Shown: positions 1 to 12,674, counted from the first letter of the stretch. The stretch: DNA of 64,000 bases from Neostapfia colusana (GCA_030760725.1 JASWHV010000003.1:61585264-61649263); one strand, 5' to 3'. Notes: generated by a model not told the origin, from the sequence alone. Translations and numbers: made by a program.

Positions 1-353
1 GCCCCTCGGTCTGAGACTATGGTCTTGGGTACTCCATGCAAGCATAGGATTCTTGCAATATACAACTCCGCATATCTGCTTGCATGGAAATGTGTATGCA
101 CGGGAATAAAGTGAGCTGACTTGGTTAACCGGTCAACAATTACTCAAATGGAATCATTCTTGTTGGAAGTCAGGAGTAATCCCACAAAGAAATACATGCT
201 CACATCTTCCCATTTCCATGCCGGTATTTTCAGGGGTTGCAGCAGCCCTGATTTCCTCATATGGTCCGCTTTCACTCGTCTACACGTATCACACTCGGAT
301 ACGTACTTAGCCACTTCCCGTTTCATCCATGTCCACCAAAATTTCTTTTTCAA
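1..353 (-). pseudogene. Gy-1 integrase fragment (zinc-binding end and start of catalytic core)
   Basis: Integrase joins element cDNA to chromosomal DNA in the nucleus. The HHCC zinc region is visible (FWWTWMKREVAKY, then CDTCRR), followed by the start of the catalytic core. The first catalytic Asp of the D,D-E triad, expected in S-M-D-F, reads S-M-Y-F, so the residue is lost. An in-frame TGA near 142-144 replaces the Trp usually found before VIVDR. Reading beyond it reaches TIVSDRG, the second catalytic Asp, at the window edge. This piece is in a different frame from the RNase H part (350-2434), so a frameshift lies near 350. Confidence 0.85.
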
Positions 354-2434
354 ATCTTGGTATTTTTGTTGCTGTCCGGATGAATGGAGAATTTAGACAA
401 GTGAGCTTTATCAAGGATCTTCTTTCTCAGCTCCATGTTCTGGGGTACGACTATGCGGTCATTGAACCACAACGTCCCCTCATTATCTTTCCGGAAACAT
501 TTGATTTCCCCGTTGTCTATCCGTCTTCGGAGATGTGCCATACCCTTGTCAACCTTCTGAGCTGCAATGATCTCCTCTCTAATGGTAGGAATGAGGGCAA
601 GGTTGTAGAGCGATCCATAAGGAACCAAGGATAAACTCGGCTCTTCCTCCTCCACCGGTGTAATGGTGAGGTTATGAACATGTGATTTCTGACTCAGCGC
701 GTCGGCAACCACATTCGCCTTGCCGGGGTGGTAATGAATCTCAATCTCGTAGTGTTTGATTAGTTCTAACCACCTCCTTTGCCTCATATTCAGCTCTTTT
801 TGGGTGAAGATATAATTCAAACTCTTGTGGTCGGTGTAGAGATGCATCAAATTCCCCAGGAGATAGTGCCTCCACATTTTCAGCGCCAAAACCACAGCAG
901 CAAGCTGAAGATCATAAGTCGGATAATGCTGCTCATGGTTTCGAAGTTGGCGTGAACCATATGCGACCACACGTCCTTTCTGCATCAATACACAGCCGAG
1001 ACCGATACCAGACGCATCACAATATATGTCAAAGGGCTTAGTTGTATCCGGTTGAGCTAAGACCGGGGCTGTTGTGAGATGCTTCACTAATGCTTGGAAC
1101 GCTCCTTCACATGCCGTGTTCCAAACATATTTTGTTCCCTTCTTCAATAATTCTGTCATCGGCTTAGCCAGCTTGGAGAAGCTGGGAATGAATCTCCGGT
1201 AATATCCCGCTAAGACGAGGAAGCTTCTGACTTCATGAACAGAAGTAGGGGCTTTCCATTTCAGCACTTGCTCAATTTTGCTTGGGTCAACCGCAATGCC
1301 TTCCGCTGAGATGATATGTCCCAAAAATGGCACTTGGCTGATCCAAAACTCACATTTGCTGAACTTGGCATATAGCTTATGGTCCCGCAATCGTTGAAGA
1401 ACGATTCTCAAGTGTTCGGCGTGTTCTGCTTCTATCTTGGAGTAAACCAAGATATCATTGAACTTGTCCAGCTCCGGCATGAACACCGAGTTCATGAGAT
1501 ACATGAAATGTGTTGGAGCATTGGTGAGACCAAAAGACATGACGAGATATTCCTATAAGCCATATCTCGTCGAGAAGGCCGTCTTCGGGATATCCTCCGC
1601 CCGGATTTTTATTTGATGATACCCTGAGCGAAGGTCCATCTTGGAGAACACACTTGCACCCACAAGCTGATCAAACAGGATGTCAATATGAGGCAGTGGG
1701 TATTTGTTCTTGATGGTGACGGCGTTGAGCGGCCGGTAATCAACACACAGCCTCAAGGTTTCATCCTTCTTCTTTACAAGCAGCGCCGAGCATCCCCAAG
1801 GCGAGGCACTCGGTCTAATGAAACCTTTGCTCAACAGATCATTGAGCTGCTCTTTCAATTCAGCCAGCTCGTTCGGAGCCATTTTGTATGGTCTCCGTGA
1901 GATAGGAGTAGTCCCGGGTGCAAACTCAATCTTGAACTCGACATCCCGCTCAGATGGCATGCCCGGATGATCATCCGGAAACACGTCGGGGTATTCCTGG
2001 ACTACGGGGATGTCCTCTAACTTGAGAGCCTCAGTATTATTAATTGCTGAAACCTCCTGGACAGGATTGTCTAACACCATGGAATGCGGACGGTGGAATG
2101 GAGAATTCAAATGAACCGTCCGTGTCCGAGTATCCAGGACAGCACCATTGTAGCGTAACCATGACATCTCTAAGATTGCATCAATCTTTTGTCCCGTAAG
2201 GATTATCAAGGTGGTGGGATATATCTTCCCACCTAAGCACAGAGGTTCTTTTGGAATCATCATATTTGCTGAAATCTTCCCTCCCGGTGAGCAGATCATA
2301 TAGGAGCAGTCGGTTCGGAAGACTTGCATTTGATGCTTAGCCACATAGGATGAACTTATGAAACTGTGGGTTGCACCGGAATCAAATAATATGATGATTG
2401 CGTGATCGTTGAGTGTGAACGTACCCGCCAGCAC
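350..2434 (-). pseudogene. Gy-1 pol: protease, reverse transcriptase, RNase H
   Basis: This is the centre of the polyprotein that matures itself and copies element RNA into DNA. In order: an aspartic protease with an intact catalytic motif (LFDSGATHSFIS), RT fingers and palm (LCVDYRPLN; MSFGLTNAP), and RNase H (FDIYCDASGIGLGCVL; LYTDHKSL). Two lesions are clear. An in-frame TAG at 1553-1555 interrupts the Y-G-L-Y-E-Y stretch, with the same frame resuming at once. The RT active site, F-I-D-D-I-L-V-Y-S in Gy-2, has lost five codons and reads K-F-N-D-I-L, so the first catalytic Asp is gone. RT is therefore inactive. The frame joins gag upstream without a pol start of its own. Confidence 0.9.
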
Positions 2435-2515
2435 GTTGTCTCCCTCTGGGGTGTCATTGTCGAGGTTGCGAACGCCCCCAGTTCGCTGACCAACTTTCTT
2501 AACCGGAGGTCGGCC

Positions 2516-3657
2516 TCAAGCACCGCCCTGGAACCGGGCTTGCCCGCTGCTCTGCTGCCCCTGGGGACAGTCCTTCGAGAAATGGCCTGCCTGGCCACAC
2601 GTAAAGCAAGTGTACCGAGGCGGTCCTCCGCTGATCGGTGGACAGAATCCCGGGGCGCGTTGTGGCGGTGGAAACGCCCGGGGCACCATCTGCTGCTGCT
2701 GTTGTGGTCGCGGTGGTGGCATCGGCGGTCGGAACGAGGGTGGCTGAAAAGAACGACCCCCGAACTACGGAGGTCGCGCCGGTGGATGCCACTGCTGACT
2801 GGATGGTGTCCGATACACCATACGGTATTTCTGAGGAGCTCCACCCCCACTGCTGGGTGGAGTGCTGCGCTTTCGCTGCTCAACCGCCAACTCCCGCTGA
2901 GCATCTTCTTGCATGATCGCGGCATTAACGAGATCGTTGAAGGTGCCGCGATTGCATTGGATGAGATGCATCTTCATCTCGGGGTGTAACCCCCGATAGA
3001 AGTGCTCTCGCTTCTTCTCCTCGGTGGAAACGTAATCCGACGCATATTGCGCCAGATGGTTGAAGGCACGGGAGTAGTCGTGGGCACTCCTCCCGCCCTG
3101 CTTCAGCTCGAAGAACTCTTGGAACTTCCGCTTCATTATCCCGGGAGGGATATGGTAGGCGCGGAATGCCTCCCGGAATTCTTCCCACTCCACGGCATGG
3201 CCAGCCGGCAGTGAGGTGACATAGTTCGCCCACCACGCACCAGCGGCACCATGAATCTGCTGCGCCACGAACAGAGTCATCTGCCGCTCCGTATATTGGA
3301 GCAGCCGGAATTTGGACTCAATTGTCTTCAGCCAGTTGTCGGCTTCCAGGGGTTCTGCTGCTTCAGTGAACACCGGAGGGTGCGTACTCATGAAGTCTGA
3401 GTACGTCACAACATGGGGCTCATGAGGCCCCCTCTCTTGACGCCCCCCGCCTGGGACGTATTCTGCACGATCGCGCGGAGCAGATCGGTCTGCTCCTCAT
3501 GATTCCCCACCAGGGCCGCGATCACATCCGCTAGCGTAAGCGGAGGCGGCGGTGGTGGTTGTTGCTGCGGGGTGCTGTCGTAGGCAGGTGGCTGGGAGTC
3601 ATCACCCCCTTGCTGGCTAGAGCCACCAATCTCATGCGTGGTCCGAGTGTGAATCAT
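2516..3657 (-). pseudogene. Gy-1 gag with CCHC zinc knuckle
   Basis: Gag forms the virus-like particle and binds element RNA. I chose the start at 3657 (M-I-H-T-R-T) because Gy-2 gag starts with the similar M-T-R-T-R. The N-terminus has a proline run and a short LADVIAAL helix. The core retrotransposon-gag domain follows (W-L-K-T-I-E; G-A-A-G-A-W-W). The zinc knuckle CFTCGQAGHFSKDC fits CX2CX4HX4C exactly. Lesions are a frameshift near 3410-3440 and in-frame stops at 2765-2767 and 2516-2518. Gag and pol appear to have been one continuous frame. Confidence 0.85.
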
Positions 3658-5619
3658 CTGCAACCATACGACAATAAACATCAGTCCCGCAACATGCTTC
3701 ATGCAATCCAATAAAATAGGCATAAAACATAATGACAGTAAAACATGTGATACATCTCGTATACAGATAAGTTAATAACTTTGCACAAGCTACACCATTA
3801 CCAGACCAAATACAAGCTAGTTAAATCAAACTTGACGGACTTCCTCTTTGGAAGTTCATCACAACTAGGTTTTGTCATTACGAGATGTTAATATCGCTTT
3901 GTCATCACATATACTACCCTTTTATCTTCAATACGACACAAACATGGTCTCTAGCAAAAGAAACTTGAGTAAGGCATGTACCCAATTATTTCACTAGTTG
4001 AAGATAAACACTCATGAGTATGTTCTACCCCATTGGAAGTACTCAAACCCCCTGGGGTATAACAATCTCTCAAATGAGTTCAACTGTCATCCCTCTGCCT
4101 GAATGACCAGTTTCTACATGTCCCAGATTTTGATCCGGTTCTGGGCATTTTCATGAATTAAGCTAAATACCAAAGTTAAATTTAACTTCAGTATCTTTCC
4201 AAAGAGTATTTATTTGCCCGCAGATCAGCTCTGGTTAAAAAGTTATGATAATTCAAAGTCAACAGAATTTCTGGAAGAATTTCAACAGCACCTCCTTTGG
4301 AAGTTGCTGTTTTCAACATTAGTTTCCACTGAATTTCGTGGTAAAATTTCAGAAACTTTGAATTACAAAGGTTCAACACATCTCCTACCCTTTCCAAAAA
4401 TGTATCATATGATAATTTTAGATTTTCCTATATGAAGTTATTCTTGAAACACAGAACAGTCCAGAGAGTATTTTAAACCTGTCCTGGTTCTGGACAGTTT
4501 ACAGTCCTCTGGAATTTAAGCTATCTTATATTGTGATTCAGCTCTGGGAGTCTACAACAAAGTTGTAGAGTACTTGAACATCTCTCCACAACTATATCCC
4601 ACACCTCCATAGGCTAAATAATCTGTGAGTTATGCTCCGTCAAAGTTCAGCAGACTTGCTGCCCAAAACAGAGCACTCTGTTTTTCAATCCCTTTGACTA
4701 CACTGATCAACTATTGAACTTCTATACCCATCCAGGGTCCTAATTTTTGAAACTTGATGATTTTAGTTCCTTGTTATCATTATCTTTCATGCACATTCCT
4801 ATGATATGTCGGTACTACGTTCCTCACAAAAAGAAAATCCTAACCGGATTATACCGGCATATACGTCTCAATTGTGGCACTAAACGGGCTCTCGCACACG
4901 TATACTACACGGGATACATACGTGGTTAGTACCTGCAGAATACCACCCAATAATGATGCACTCAAAGGTTATTTTCATTTCAGGCAGGTCCATATTTGAA
5001 CGTAAATACAAACACCCGTATCATTGCCATACGGCTGTCCTTGAGTTAAGCCACGTCTCAAGGTATGTGATCGTGTTTTAACACCACACGACGGGGAACC
5101 CGAGTAGAGCGCGAACGGGTCGTCACGGTTGCAAATTTTATCACCCCAACAGATACCACCTACTGCCCTGCAGGGCACGCCGATGGCAAGCGCTGCGTAT
5201 GTCCTCCTGGGCTTTTCCAGATGAACACATTCTCGCGTTACTGACCACGCGATGGGGTCTCCACTTGCTTGCCTACTACATGCTAGGAATCAGCGTTTCA
5301 TATGAACTCAGGAACATGAAGAGTCCAAGAGTTTCATATTAACGTCTCACACCAAGCTGTGAGACCTATCCCTGAATCACATTCCTCATCAGGAGAGCTA
5401 ACCAAAATTGAACCGCTTTCGGTGGCTTTCCTTACCATTTTACCTGGGCCTAGGCGCGTTGTTGCATAATCAAAATTCAGAATTATAACACATATGTTAG
5501 TCTTGCCACTTTAAGTAACTATGCTAATATAGTCCTTACTTGGGCAAACTACCGAATCCTCACCGTAAAACTAAGTTTTCCCGTAATACAGTCCTTATTT
5601 AGCGTGCTATCCCCAATGC
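3658..5619 (-). other. Gy-1 untranslated leader
   Basis: This is about 2 kb between the primer binding site and gag with no convincing gene. Short stretches resemble the Gy-2 leader: the part near 4230-4300 matches 51900-51980 (AACAGAATTTCTGGA-type text), and 4810-4860 matches 52515-52555 (GGTACTACGTTCCTCACAAA). The roughly 1-kb extra reading frame present at this place in Gy-2 is absent, either deleted or never present. Confidence 0.7.
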
Positions 5620-5632
5620 GGCTGTGATACCA
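5620..5632 (-). other. Gy-1 primer binding site (initiator Met tRNA type)
   Basis: Read on the minus strand this is TGGTATCACAGCC, one mismatch from TGGTATCAGAGCC, the usual complement of the plant initiator-Met tRNA 3' end. It lies 3 bases from the LTR edge, which fixes the LTR start near 5636. Confidence 0.8.
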
Positions 5633-5635
5633 GCC

Positions 5636-8497
5636 TGTGGCGGACCGGAATCCGCTCATCCAGGACCGTAGAGGGTGGTGCCGCACGATGCGACACCCGA
5701 CAGCACACATCATAAGAAGGATATTGTATTACGTAGAAAACCAACTGAATATGTACAAACTAGTACAAGACTTCAGTTACAAACTAGTATTTGGATTACA
5801 AAAGCGGAAGATAAGTTTATACAACTCACGCCACCTATCTAGCAAAAGTTGGTTGCCCAGCCCTAGGGCAACCCACACTAGCTGCACTCCTCAGCTCAGC
5901 GCGGCGTGTATGGCTCCCACTCAGTCGTGATCCCCGACGGAGGGTAGCCCTCGCCAGTGGACTCGTAACCCGAGTCCGTGGGATACTCCTCACCTGAAAA
6001 ACACTTATAGCAGCAACCGTGAGCACGATGGCTCAACAAGACTTAACCGACTCACCTAGGCATGAAACTCTACATGCAGTTTACACGAACATGGGATGGT
6101 AAATTTCAGCAAATAGACATGCCTACAAGTTCCTCCTTAGTTCATCTTTTAGCCACAAGTTAACAGTTCATGAATATGAAATTTAGTGAGCAATATTTTA
6201 TCATAACAGCAATATTGAATCATCACAGTTCATATTTCTAACCTACGTCATGACTCGGTGACCAAGTGGTACTCATCACCGCGAAGGACGGCGAATCGAC
6301 TCGATATACACCTGCAGGGATACCCGAAGAGCACGTCACGTACGCCCACCCGTGGAGCTGCACAGCACGCTCACACGATGTCGTACGGGACAACCTTTCA
6401 CCCAACAGCCCAAACATCGAACCGGTCGCACCGAAACGGGCAGGAGGTTCCCTACACGGAGCATCTCTCTATGCCCGTTAGCAGATTTCCACCTTGGTGC
6501 CCTCAACCTACACCTATAAATCGGTGCATTATGCCTCAACGCCCGGAGGTTTAGGATACATCAGTTTACTGGGGCCCATATATCCAATATGCCTTCGGTA
6601 CGTTCAAACTTGATCAGCATGGGCCGCACACTGATCGGTCCTCAATCTACACGGGCAGGTCTGCGCACACAAGACTTCCTCTTGCTGTGCCATAGCCCCT
6701 GCCTAGTCTCATTTTCATTACTAAAGTGATCTCACATCACTCGAACCAATCCCATGTGTCCCAAGCCTAACTCGCGAGTAGATTCCAGCTACTCAACTTG
6801 TACCGAAGTTCTATGAATCATTAAGCATAGCCTGTCTACTCGAGGCCTTAGACACTACCCTCACTCTTATAGGAAAATTTTGGTTATGCACTTGGGTTAC
6901 ATCCACCCTACACCTAATGCACATCCATAAACCTCATACCAAGTATACAACAAAGCAAACCTTTGTAAACTGGTTTAATATAAACTGGGGCTTGCGTTGT
7001 TGCTGCTGGTCAGTGGTTAGGGCTTCATCCGGAAGAAGGAAATCGAGCACCTCCGGAGTTTCCTCGCCTTCAGCGACTACACGTAAGCCATATGCTATAT
7101 GTCAATTTAAATGCAACGTTTGAAATTGAATACGTAAAGACTATAACTCTAGCTAGCCCTTCCCTTTGGTTCTGAAATTTTTATGGTGGCTTGGTAGGGT
7201 CGTAACCAGAGTCTTGACCAAGTTGCATTTGTAACAAGGTTCATTTGAGCTTTGTACAGGTTAAAGCCTATTTGGTCATTAGTAGCGCCTCTAAGGAATT
7301 CCAGGGGTTTTCATGGCTCCAAACATTACTTTCTGGAAACTAGAATTTGAGATGGTTCTAATGGAATTGGTTTCATATCATTTGAAGAAATCTAGATGAA
7401 GTTATGCCCTAAACAAGACTTGAGAAAATCTAAAAATGTTTCTGTACATTTTTTTTATTTTCTCAGGGCAGTTCACTTGATGACACCATTAGGGGTACTA
7501 AATGAACTTGGATGGGTCTGAAAATTTTACTGTGACTCAAGAATTTTCCAATGAACCTCCCAGCCAAATTTCAGAATTTTTCATAAAGTAGTTCTCCAGA
7601 TACAATTCCCAGCAGTTTAAACTATAGGGAATTAATTCTGGAACACTATTTAGTTTCATGAGATGAAACTTGTTTTGCTGGAAAGTACTCAAAAAGATGA
7701 ATTCAACAAAATTTGGTTCACTGGATTTGGACACTTCTAACCAAAGTTATGAATTTCTAATGTTTGGGCTGATCCCTGAATTATTTTCCTACAGAAAATC
7801 GCCTCCCGCGCTTAACCGAAGACTCACAGCGGGCCCGCCTGTTTAATTTAAACTAACCGCACGCGCGTTTAGCTCAGCGGCTAACACTTGGGACCCGCAC
7901 CTTCGTCTACCTCCTGACGCCGCTGCCCCGAGCTGCCGGAGCTCCGGCGATGTCGGCGTTCCCAGCGATCTAGCTCGCCGGCGACGGTGAGACTTGCCGC
8001 CCCCACGTAACTTCGGATGCTGAACACGCTGGACACCATGCCGCCGCCGGCTAACCACCGTAGCTCGCCGCGACGAGCGCTATGTCTCTGTGCAACGTCG
8101 GCAACGTGTTCACGTCCTCCTAACCACCCCCTTCGCGCGCTAATCGTGTCACCATATTCAGGGAAGCCTCGGGAAGTTCGGCATGACCTCGGTTGGGGCC
8201 GAAACAGCCGGCGAACCGGACCTCACCAGCGACCCCCAAGAGTGCCTTAAAAAGTATTGGGTTTGCATGAAATTTAGCATGAGCCTTCCCAAGAATATAT
8301 AAGGTCTAGGGGTGAGCTCAACTTCTCACATTTATGTGTAGAAATCCCACTTTTTGAAGTTAGGGATTTCCCCTCTAATCACCCTTTTGATGGTGTTTAC
8401 TTGCTCTTCACAAGTGTTCATGAGATGTCCATCACAACATCTGTGGTGTTTTGAGGTGATGAACATTTTTTGCAAGTCACTTTCTTGGGCTTTTACA
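5636..8497 (-). repeat. Gy-1 5' LTR
   Basis: This is a long terminal repeat of about 2.9 kb with TG...CA ends: TGTAAAAGCC on the minus strand at 8497, and its other end next to the primer binding site at 5636. It is homologous along its length to the Gy-2 LTR but strongly diverged, for example near 6255-6360 against 53760-53870 and 8390-8497 against 56930-57032. This marks a related but separate family. The partner LTR is outside the window. No gene of its own is visible. Confidence 0.8.
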
Positions 8498-10068
8498 GGT
8501 TCCCATATATCTGGTAGGTCATCGGTACTGTTCTAGCTTGTTCAACAGGCCCGCATACGGCTCGGTCCTTAATCGACACAAGCGGAGCTATGGCACCCAG
8601 GCCCCAAAGTCCTGCTGCCCTTACTCTCCGCTCGGTCTCATTTTTCTGCCATGTGAATCATTTGCTATCTTTCTTACCGAGTACTGTGCCTCTAGCCTAT
8701 TCTCACAAGTAGTTCCAACTACTCGACTTGTACCGCATCCTACACAATCCTAGCATTGCATTGGCTACTCGAGGTTTAAAACCTAAGCCCAAAACCTTGG
8801 TTCTGTTGGCTATGCAATTGGGTTTTCAAACAAGTATCTAATGCACAATTGAAGTGGATACTCAATGTAAGTTCTCAAAACAACAAATTTTTAAAACGGC
8901 TAATGCAAACCGGAGCTTGCCTTGCTGCTGGTCGTAAGCTAGCTGTTCCTCCGGGCTGATGAAATCCAACACCTCCGGCTCCTTTTCAACCTTAGCGACT
9001 ACATGAGGTAACACATATGCGTGTCAATTTTAAATCCATATTAGTTTGAAGTTAATATTGTTAAGACTATAAGTACAGCTAGACAGGCCCACTGACTCTG
9101 AAATTTTTTACTGTGGTTTGGATACAACATAAACAGAGACTTGGCCAAATTTTATCTGAAGCAAAGCTCATTTGAACCCTGCACAAATAAATGTGTATTT
9201 TGTCCTTACTTGGAGCTCTTAGGGTGTTCTAATGATTTCCATGGAGCAAGCCATGCTTTTCTAGATTTTCAAAGGGTTCTAATGGAATTGGTTTCACCTA
9301 ATTTGAAGTTTACTAGCAAAATATATAAGCTAAACAAGTTCAGAGAAAATCTGTAAAATGTTTCTGGACATTTTTCATTTTCTCTGGAACAGTTTCATTA
9401 ATCACACCATTAGGTGGATCAAATGAGCTCAAATGGATCTGAAATTTTTATGGTATATCAGGGATATTACCAAGAACATCCTGGCCAAATTTCAGAATTT
9501 TTTCACTAAAGGGTTCTCCAGTTAAATTTCTAAACAGTTTAAATTTTGAAGAATTAATTCTGGAGAACTAAAGATTTTCGTAGATTGAAACTTGATTTGT
9601 TGGAAGTTACTAAGAGAGCTGAATCCAACAAAATTTGGTTCACTCGATTTGGAGTTTCCTAGCCAAAGTTATATGGGTTTGAAGTTTGAACTAGAAACTG
9701 AAAATAGTGGGAAATGTTTAAATCTCTGCCGGTGGGTTCCACGCGTCCGGCTTTCTTCTTCCTCGCGCAAAACACGCCCGTCGGCGGCGATATCCGGCGA
9801 GGCTCACCGGAACTGAGTTCCCGGCCACCTCTCGGCCCGAAACAAGCCGCCCCCATGTACTTTCCCACGCTGAGCTCATCTTGAGGGTCGCCGGCAGCCG
9901 GCGATGCCCGGAAACGTGCACGCACCGGCAACAGCGGAACCTAGGGTTCCGGCGAGGTCGGTCTCGCACTACACGGCCCCAAAATGGTCGGTAATTGCTC
10001 GGAGAGATTTAGTGGAGCACGAGGAACATGAAATGAAACATTTTGGAAGCTAGAACAGCCGGCAAATA
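8498..10068 (-). repeat. Gy-2 left LTR, first piece
   Basis: The sequence matches 54079 to about 55650 of the right LTR nearly base for base, starting abruptly at GGTTCCCATATAT next to the Gy-1 LTR end. It breaks at 10068 where Gy-3 begins; the last five bases AAATA (10064-10068) are the left target duplication of Gy-3. The segment is noncoding. Confidence 0.88.
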
Positions 10069-10402
10069 TGTCACATCCGGTTCCGAAAATGAACCAAGCG
10101 AACCCATATGTGTGCCCAGGATGTTTATCACACATACACATGCATTCCACAAACTGAAATTCAGAATATAACCACGTACGAATAATGTTTAAGTACTTTA
10201 TTACATTGACTCAATGTCTCACTCATGAATATCTAACTTATTTAGCAGCGGAAGACTCTAAACGACAGCGGAAAATAACTAAAACAGCAGGCTCCAACTT
10301 CAACTCCACAGACATGTTGATGGTAGTGCGGACGCCTAGTACTCCACATATCCCTTGAAGTACTCTTCTCCTGTAGCTGATGTATATGTGGAAATGCAAG
10401 GG
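10069..10402 (-). repeat. Gy-3 truncated 3' LTR
   Basis: The segment starts TGTCACATCCGG and matches 21607-21940 of the right LTR. At about 10400-10403 it jumps straight into gag sequence matching 19078 onwards. The junction lies in a shared GGG run, which indicates a microhomology deletion that removed most of this LTR and nearly all of pol. Confidence 0.85.
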
Positions 10403-11422
10403 GCGAGGCTGGTTTTGAGCATAGACACCCATGTTGGGACGGGGTGCAGGAGGCATAGGCACACAGGGTGCTTGCATAACAGTATGTTGCTGCGGTGGCT
10501 GATTAGAGCGGGGTGGATTTGAAGGGCGGAAAGTAGAAGTGGACGAGCCATAATGTGGTGCAGCTGGTGGCATGAAACGGGGACGTACATTGCTCCCTTG
10601 GGGCTGTCCTTGATATGGCATCTTCCTCTTGCCCTCTTGCTCAATCTCACAGATCTTGCTCTCAACCACTATAGATTTGCCAACGAGCTTTTGGAAGTTT
10701 GCATAGTCATTGTTGAGCAGCTGAACTTGAATTTCATTGTTCAATCCTCTCATGAACAAGTACTGCTTCCTTTGATCCGAGTTGACATCTTCCGGAGCAT
10801 ACTTTTACAGCTGCATGAACTTGTTGAGGTACTCATTCACGCTCTTCCTTCCTTGGCGGAGACCTTCAAACTCTTGCCTTTTAAGCATCATGACTCCTGC
10901 AGGGACATAGTGAGAGCAGAAACTCTCCTTGAATTCCGCCCAAGTGATAGTCTCCTGGTTGACATGAGCATTGCAAAGAGCGTCCCACCAATCAGCGGCT
11001 GCTCCCATGAGTTGGTGCGATGCAAAGAGAACTTTCTCCCGGTCATTGCACTGAACAATAGCAAGCTTCTTTTCCATAGACTTCAGCCAATCATCAGCCT
11101 CCATAGGATCATTGGCTTGTGCAAAAGTAGGCCGCCTAGTCCTCATGAACTCTCCCAATCTGTTGTGAGCCGGCGGTGGTGGCGGTGGCGGCGGTGGGGG
11201 TGCAGGAACAGGGTTAGGATTGTTGTTGTTGTTGGCCTGCAGCTGTCCCAACATCTGTATCATCGTTTGCATTAGCTAGTTTTGCATAGCCATCAACCGT
11301 TCAAGGTTGCTTGCATCAGCCGCGGGGTTGGCATTTTCAGAAACTTCAACATTGCCATCCTCTTGTGGTTCGTTGTTACCATGAGCGTTCCTCCTTTGGC
11401 GGTTGGAGTTTTCCCTCACCAT
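10403..11422 (-). pseudogene. Gy-3 left copy gag (C-terminus deleted)
   Basis: This is a family-B gag. The start at 11422 begins M-V-R-E-N-S, as in the right copy at 20095. The core domain has G-A-A-A-D-W-W and F-C-S-H-Y-V-P-A-G. An in-frame TAG near 11275 replaces Gln in M-Q-N-Q-L, and a TAA at 10805-10807 replaces Ser in T-Q-L-S-R-Y. The reading is cut at 10403, before the zinc knuckle, by the deletion that joins gag to the truncated LTR. It cannot make a working capsid protein. Confidence 0.85.
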
Positions 11423-11719
11423 CTGTGAGAGAGTAGAGTAGGAAATAGAAATTTAGAATGATCCCCAACTATATGCATCAAGGTGTATGAACTAAGCAAC
11501 TTCTTTTATTAATTTCAGCCTATATGAGGATGTGAACACGTGCCGAAGCATCTCACATCTCTCCACTATGTGTGGATGTGAACATTCGCCAAAGCATCCC
11601 ACAACTCACATCAGCACATAAACCAAGCAACCATCACAAAAATTTCAGCACACCACTCTTATTCAAGCTACTACGATCTAAACGTTCCTATCACAGATTT
11701 ATTCAATGGAAACCTAAAC

Positions 11720-12674
11720 TTAATCGTGGGAACCGGTGCTGTTCTCGCCGTGTGACGGGGGTGGTCCATATACGGGCGCACAGTCGGCAGTCCATGTAGG
11801 GATAGATGACGCTGCTGCTCCTGCGTTGGCACGAGTCTCCTCTTGTTTCTCCAGCAAATACAGCTTCTTGCGGAGGTAACGGATCTCTTCTTGTGCGCTT
11901 GCATAGCGGTTTCCTAACTCCACGAGCAACCTATGAGACTTGTCAGCAGCTTTTGGGTTGGAAAGAGCTCCTCCATGGGTTCCAATGATCTCCCTTGTAC
12001 CACTCTTCCGATACGGGTGCAGCTCAAAAGTAGTGTTCTCAAACTGCTCAGGGAAGGCGTAGCACAGTCCGGTGAGTGCATCCCATGCGGCATCATCAAT
12101 AGCTTCTGCCCTTGTAGCTCTCCATGTGGGTGCGAAGTGCCGTATGACAACCCTACCGTTAGATAGGATGGTTACCTCAGCCTTCCACTCTTCATGTCAG
12201 ACGAGGGACTTTCTTGAGACAGTATTCCGGGTATAAGCTGCAATAATCTAGAAATTCTTTGAGCTCCTTGGATATGTGTCCTCCTTCCATTCCACCGCAC
12301 CGTAATTCTTGAACTGAACGGTTGGCCCATTCATCATTTTTGTTCTTGGCCTCTGCAAGGGGTGGCTCCTCTTTGGATTCATCTCTTTCCGTCATAGCTT
12401 CATGAGGCTCCACGGGGTGTAAGCCCGCGTGAAACTCCTCCTGAAGTGTGTACCAATGCCGTTCTTGTGGATCATCTTCCATGTCGTCTTCAAATGGTTC
12501 CACCTCTTCCGGGACCTCTTCCTCCTGCATAGAGCTATTGACATCATATTCATCATGAGGTTCCATCTTCACCTCCTCCCAATATGAACCATCAGACACC
12601 TCAATCGGGTTAAGTGCAATCCTACGTGGTGGTGGACGAGTCCTTATGCGTGCTGTGCTCCTAATCACTGGCAT
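11720..12674 (-). pseudogene. Gy-3 left copy of the extra 5' reading frame (ORF1)
   Basis: This is the damaged twin of the ORF1 at 20393-21367, lying between the primer binding site and gag. The start (12674) begins M-P-V-I-R-S-T. An acidic region follows, then the predicted folded domain, a helical region and a short tail ending G-S-H-D. Two bases are missing near 12195-12205 (TCATGTCAGACG against TCATGTCCGAGACG in the right copy), which shifts the frame, and a second shift follows near 11914-11929. Function unknown; see the right copy. Confidence 0.75.

Larger units (their letters stand above)
1..8497 (-). mobile_element. Gy-1: Ty3/gypsy retrotransposon, 3' part outside window
   Basis: The element reads on the minus strand. 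A complete 5' LTR (5636-8497) lies on the right, then leftwards come a primer binding site, a noncoding leader, gag and pol; pol runs off position 1. The order protease, RT, RNase H, integrase is that of Ty3/gypsy, and the protein sequence is close to the chromovirus (Tekay/Del-like) type. The LTR stops at 8497 directly against the middle of Gy-2's LTR, so I infer that Gy-1 inserted there; GGTTC (8498-8502) would be the right target duplication and its partner is out of view. It lacks the extra 5' reading frame seen in Gy-2. Stops, a frameshift and lost catalytic residues make it non-autonomous. Confidence 0.9.

Noticed and set aside
2402..2989. 195-codon plus-strand frame opposite Gy-1 gag and protease
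   Set aside because: Shadow of the GC-rich gag/protease coding strand; the minus strand has the zinc knuckle and gag motifs. The same applies to plus-strand frames at 10553-11275 and 19093-19962.
7843..8250. Arg- and Pro-rich frames in the Gy-1 LTR (also 9659-9969, 55255-55515)
   Set aside because: They lie in GC-rich LTR stretches, differ between LTR copies and match no family.
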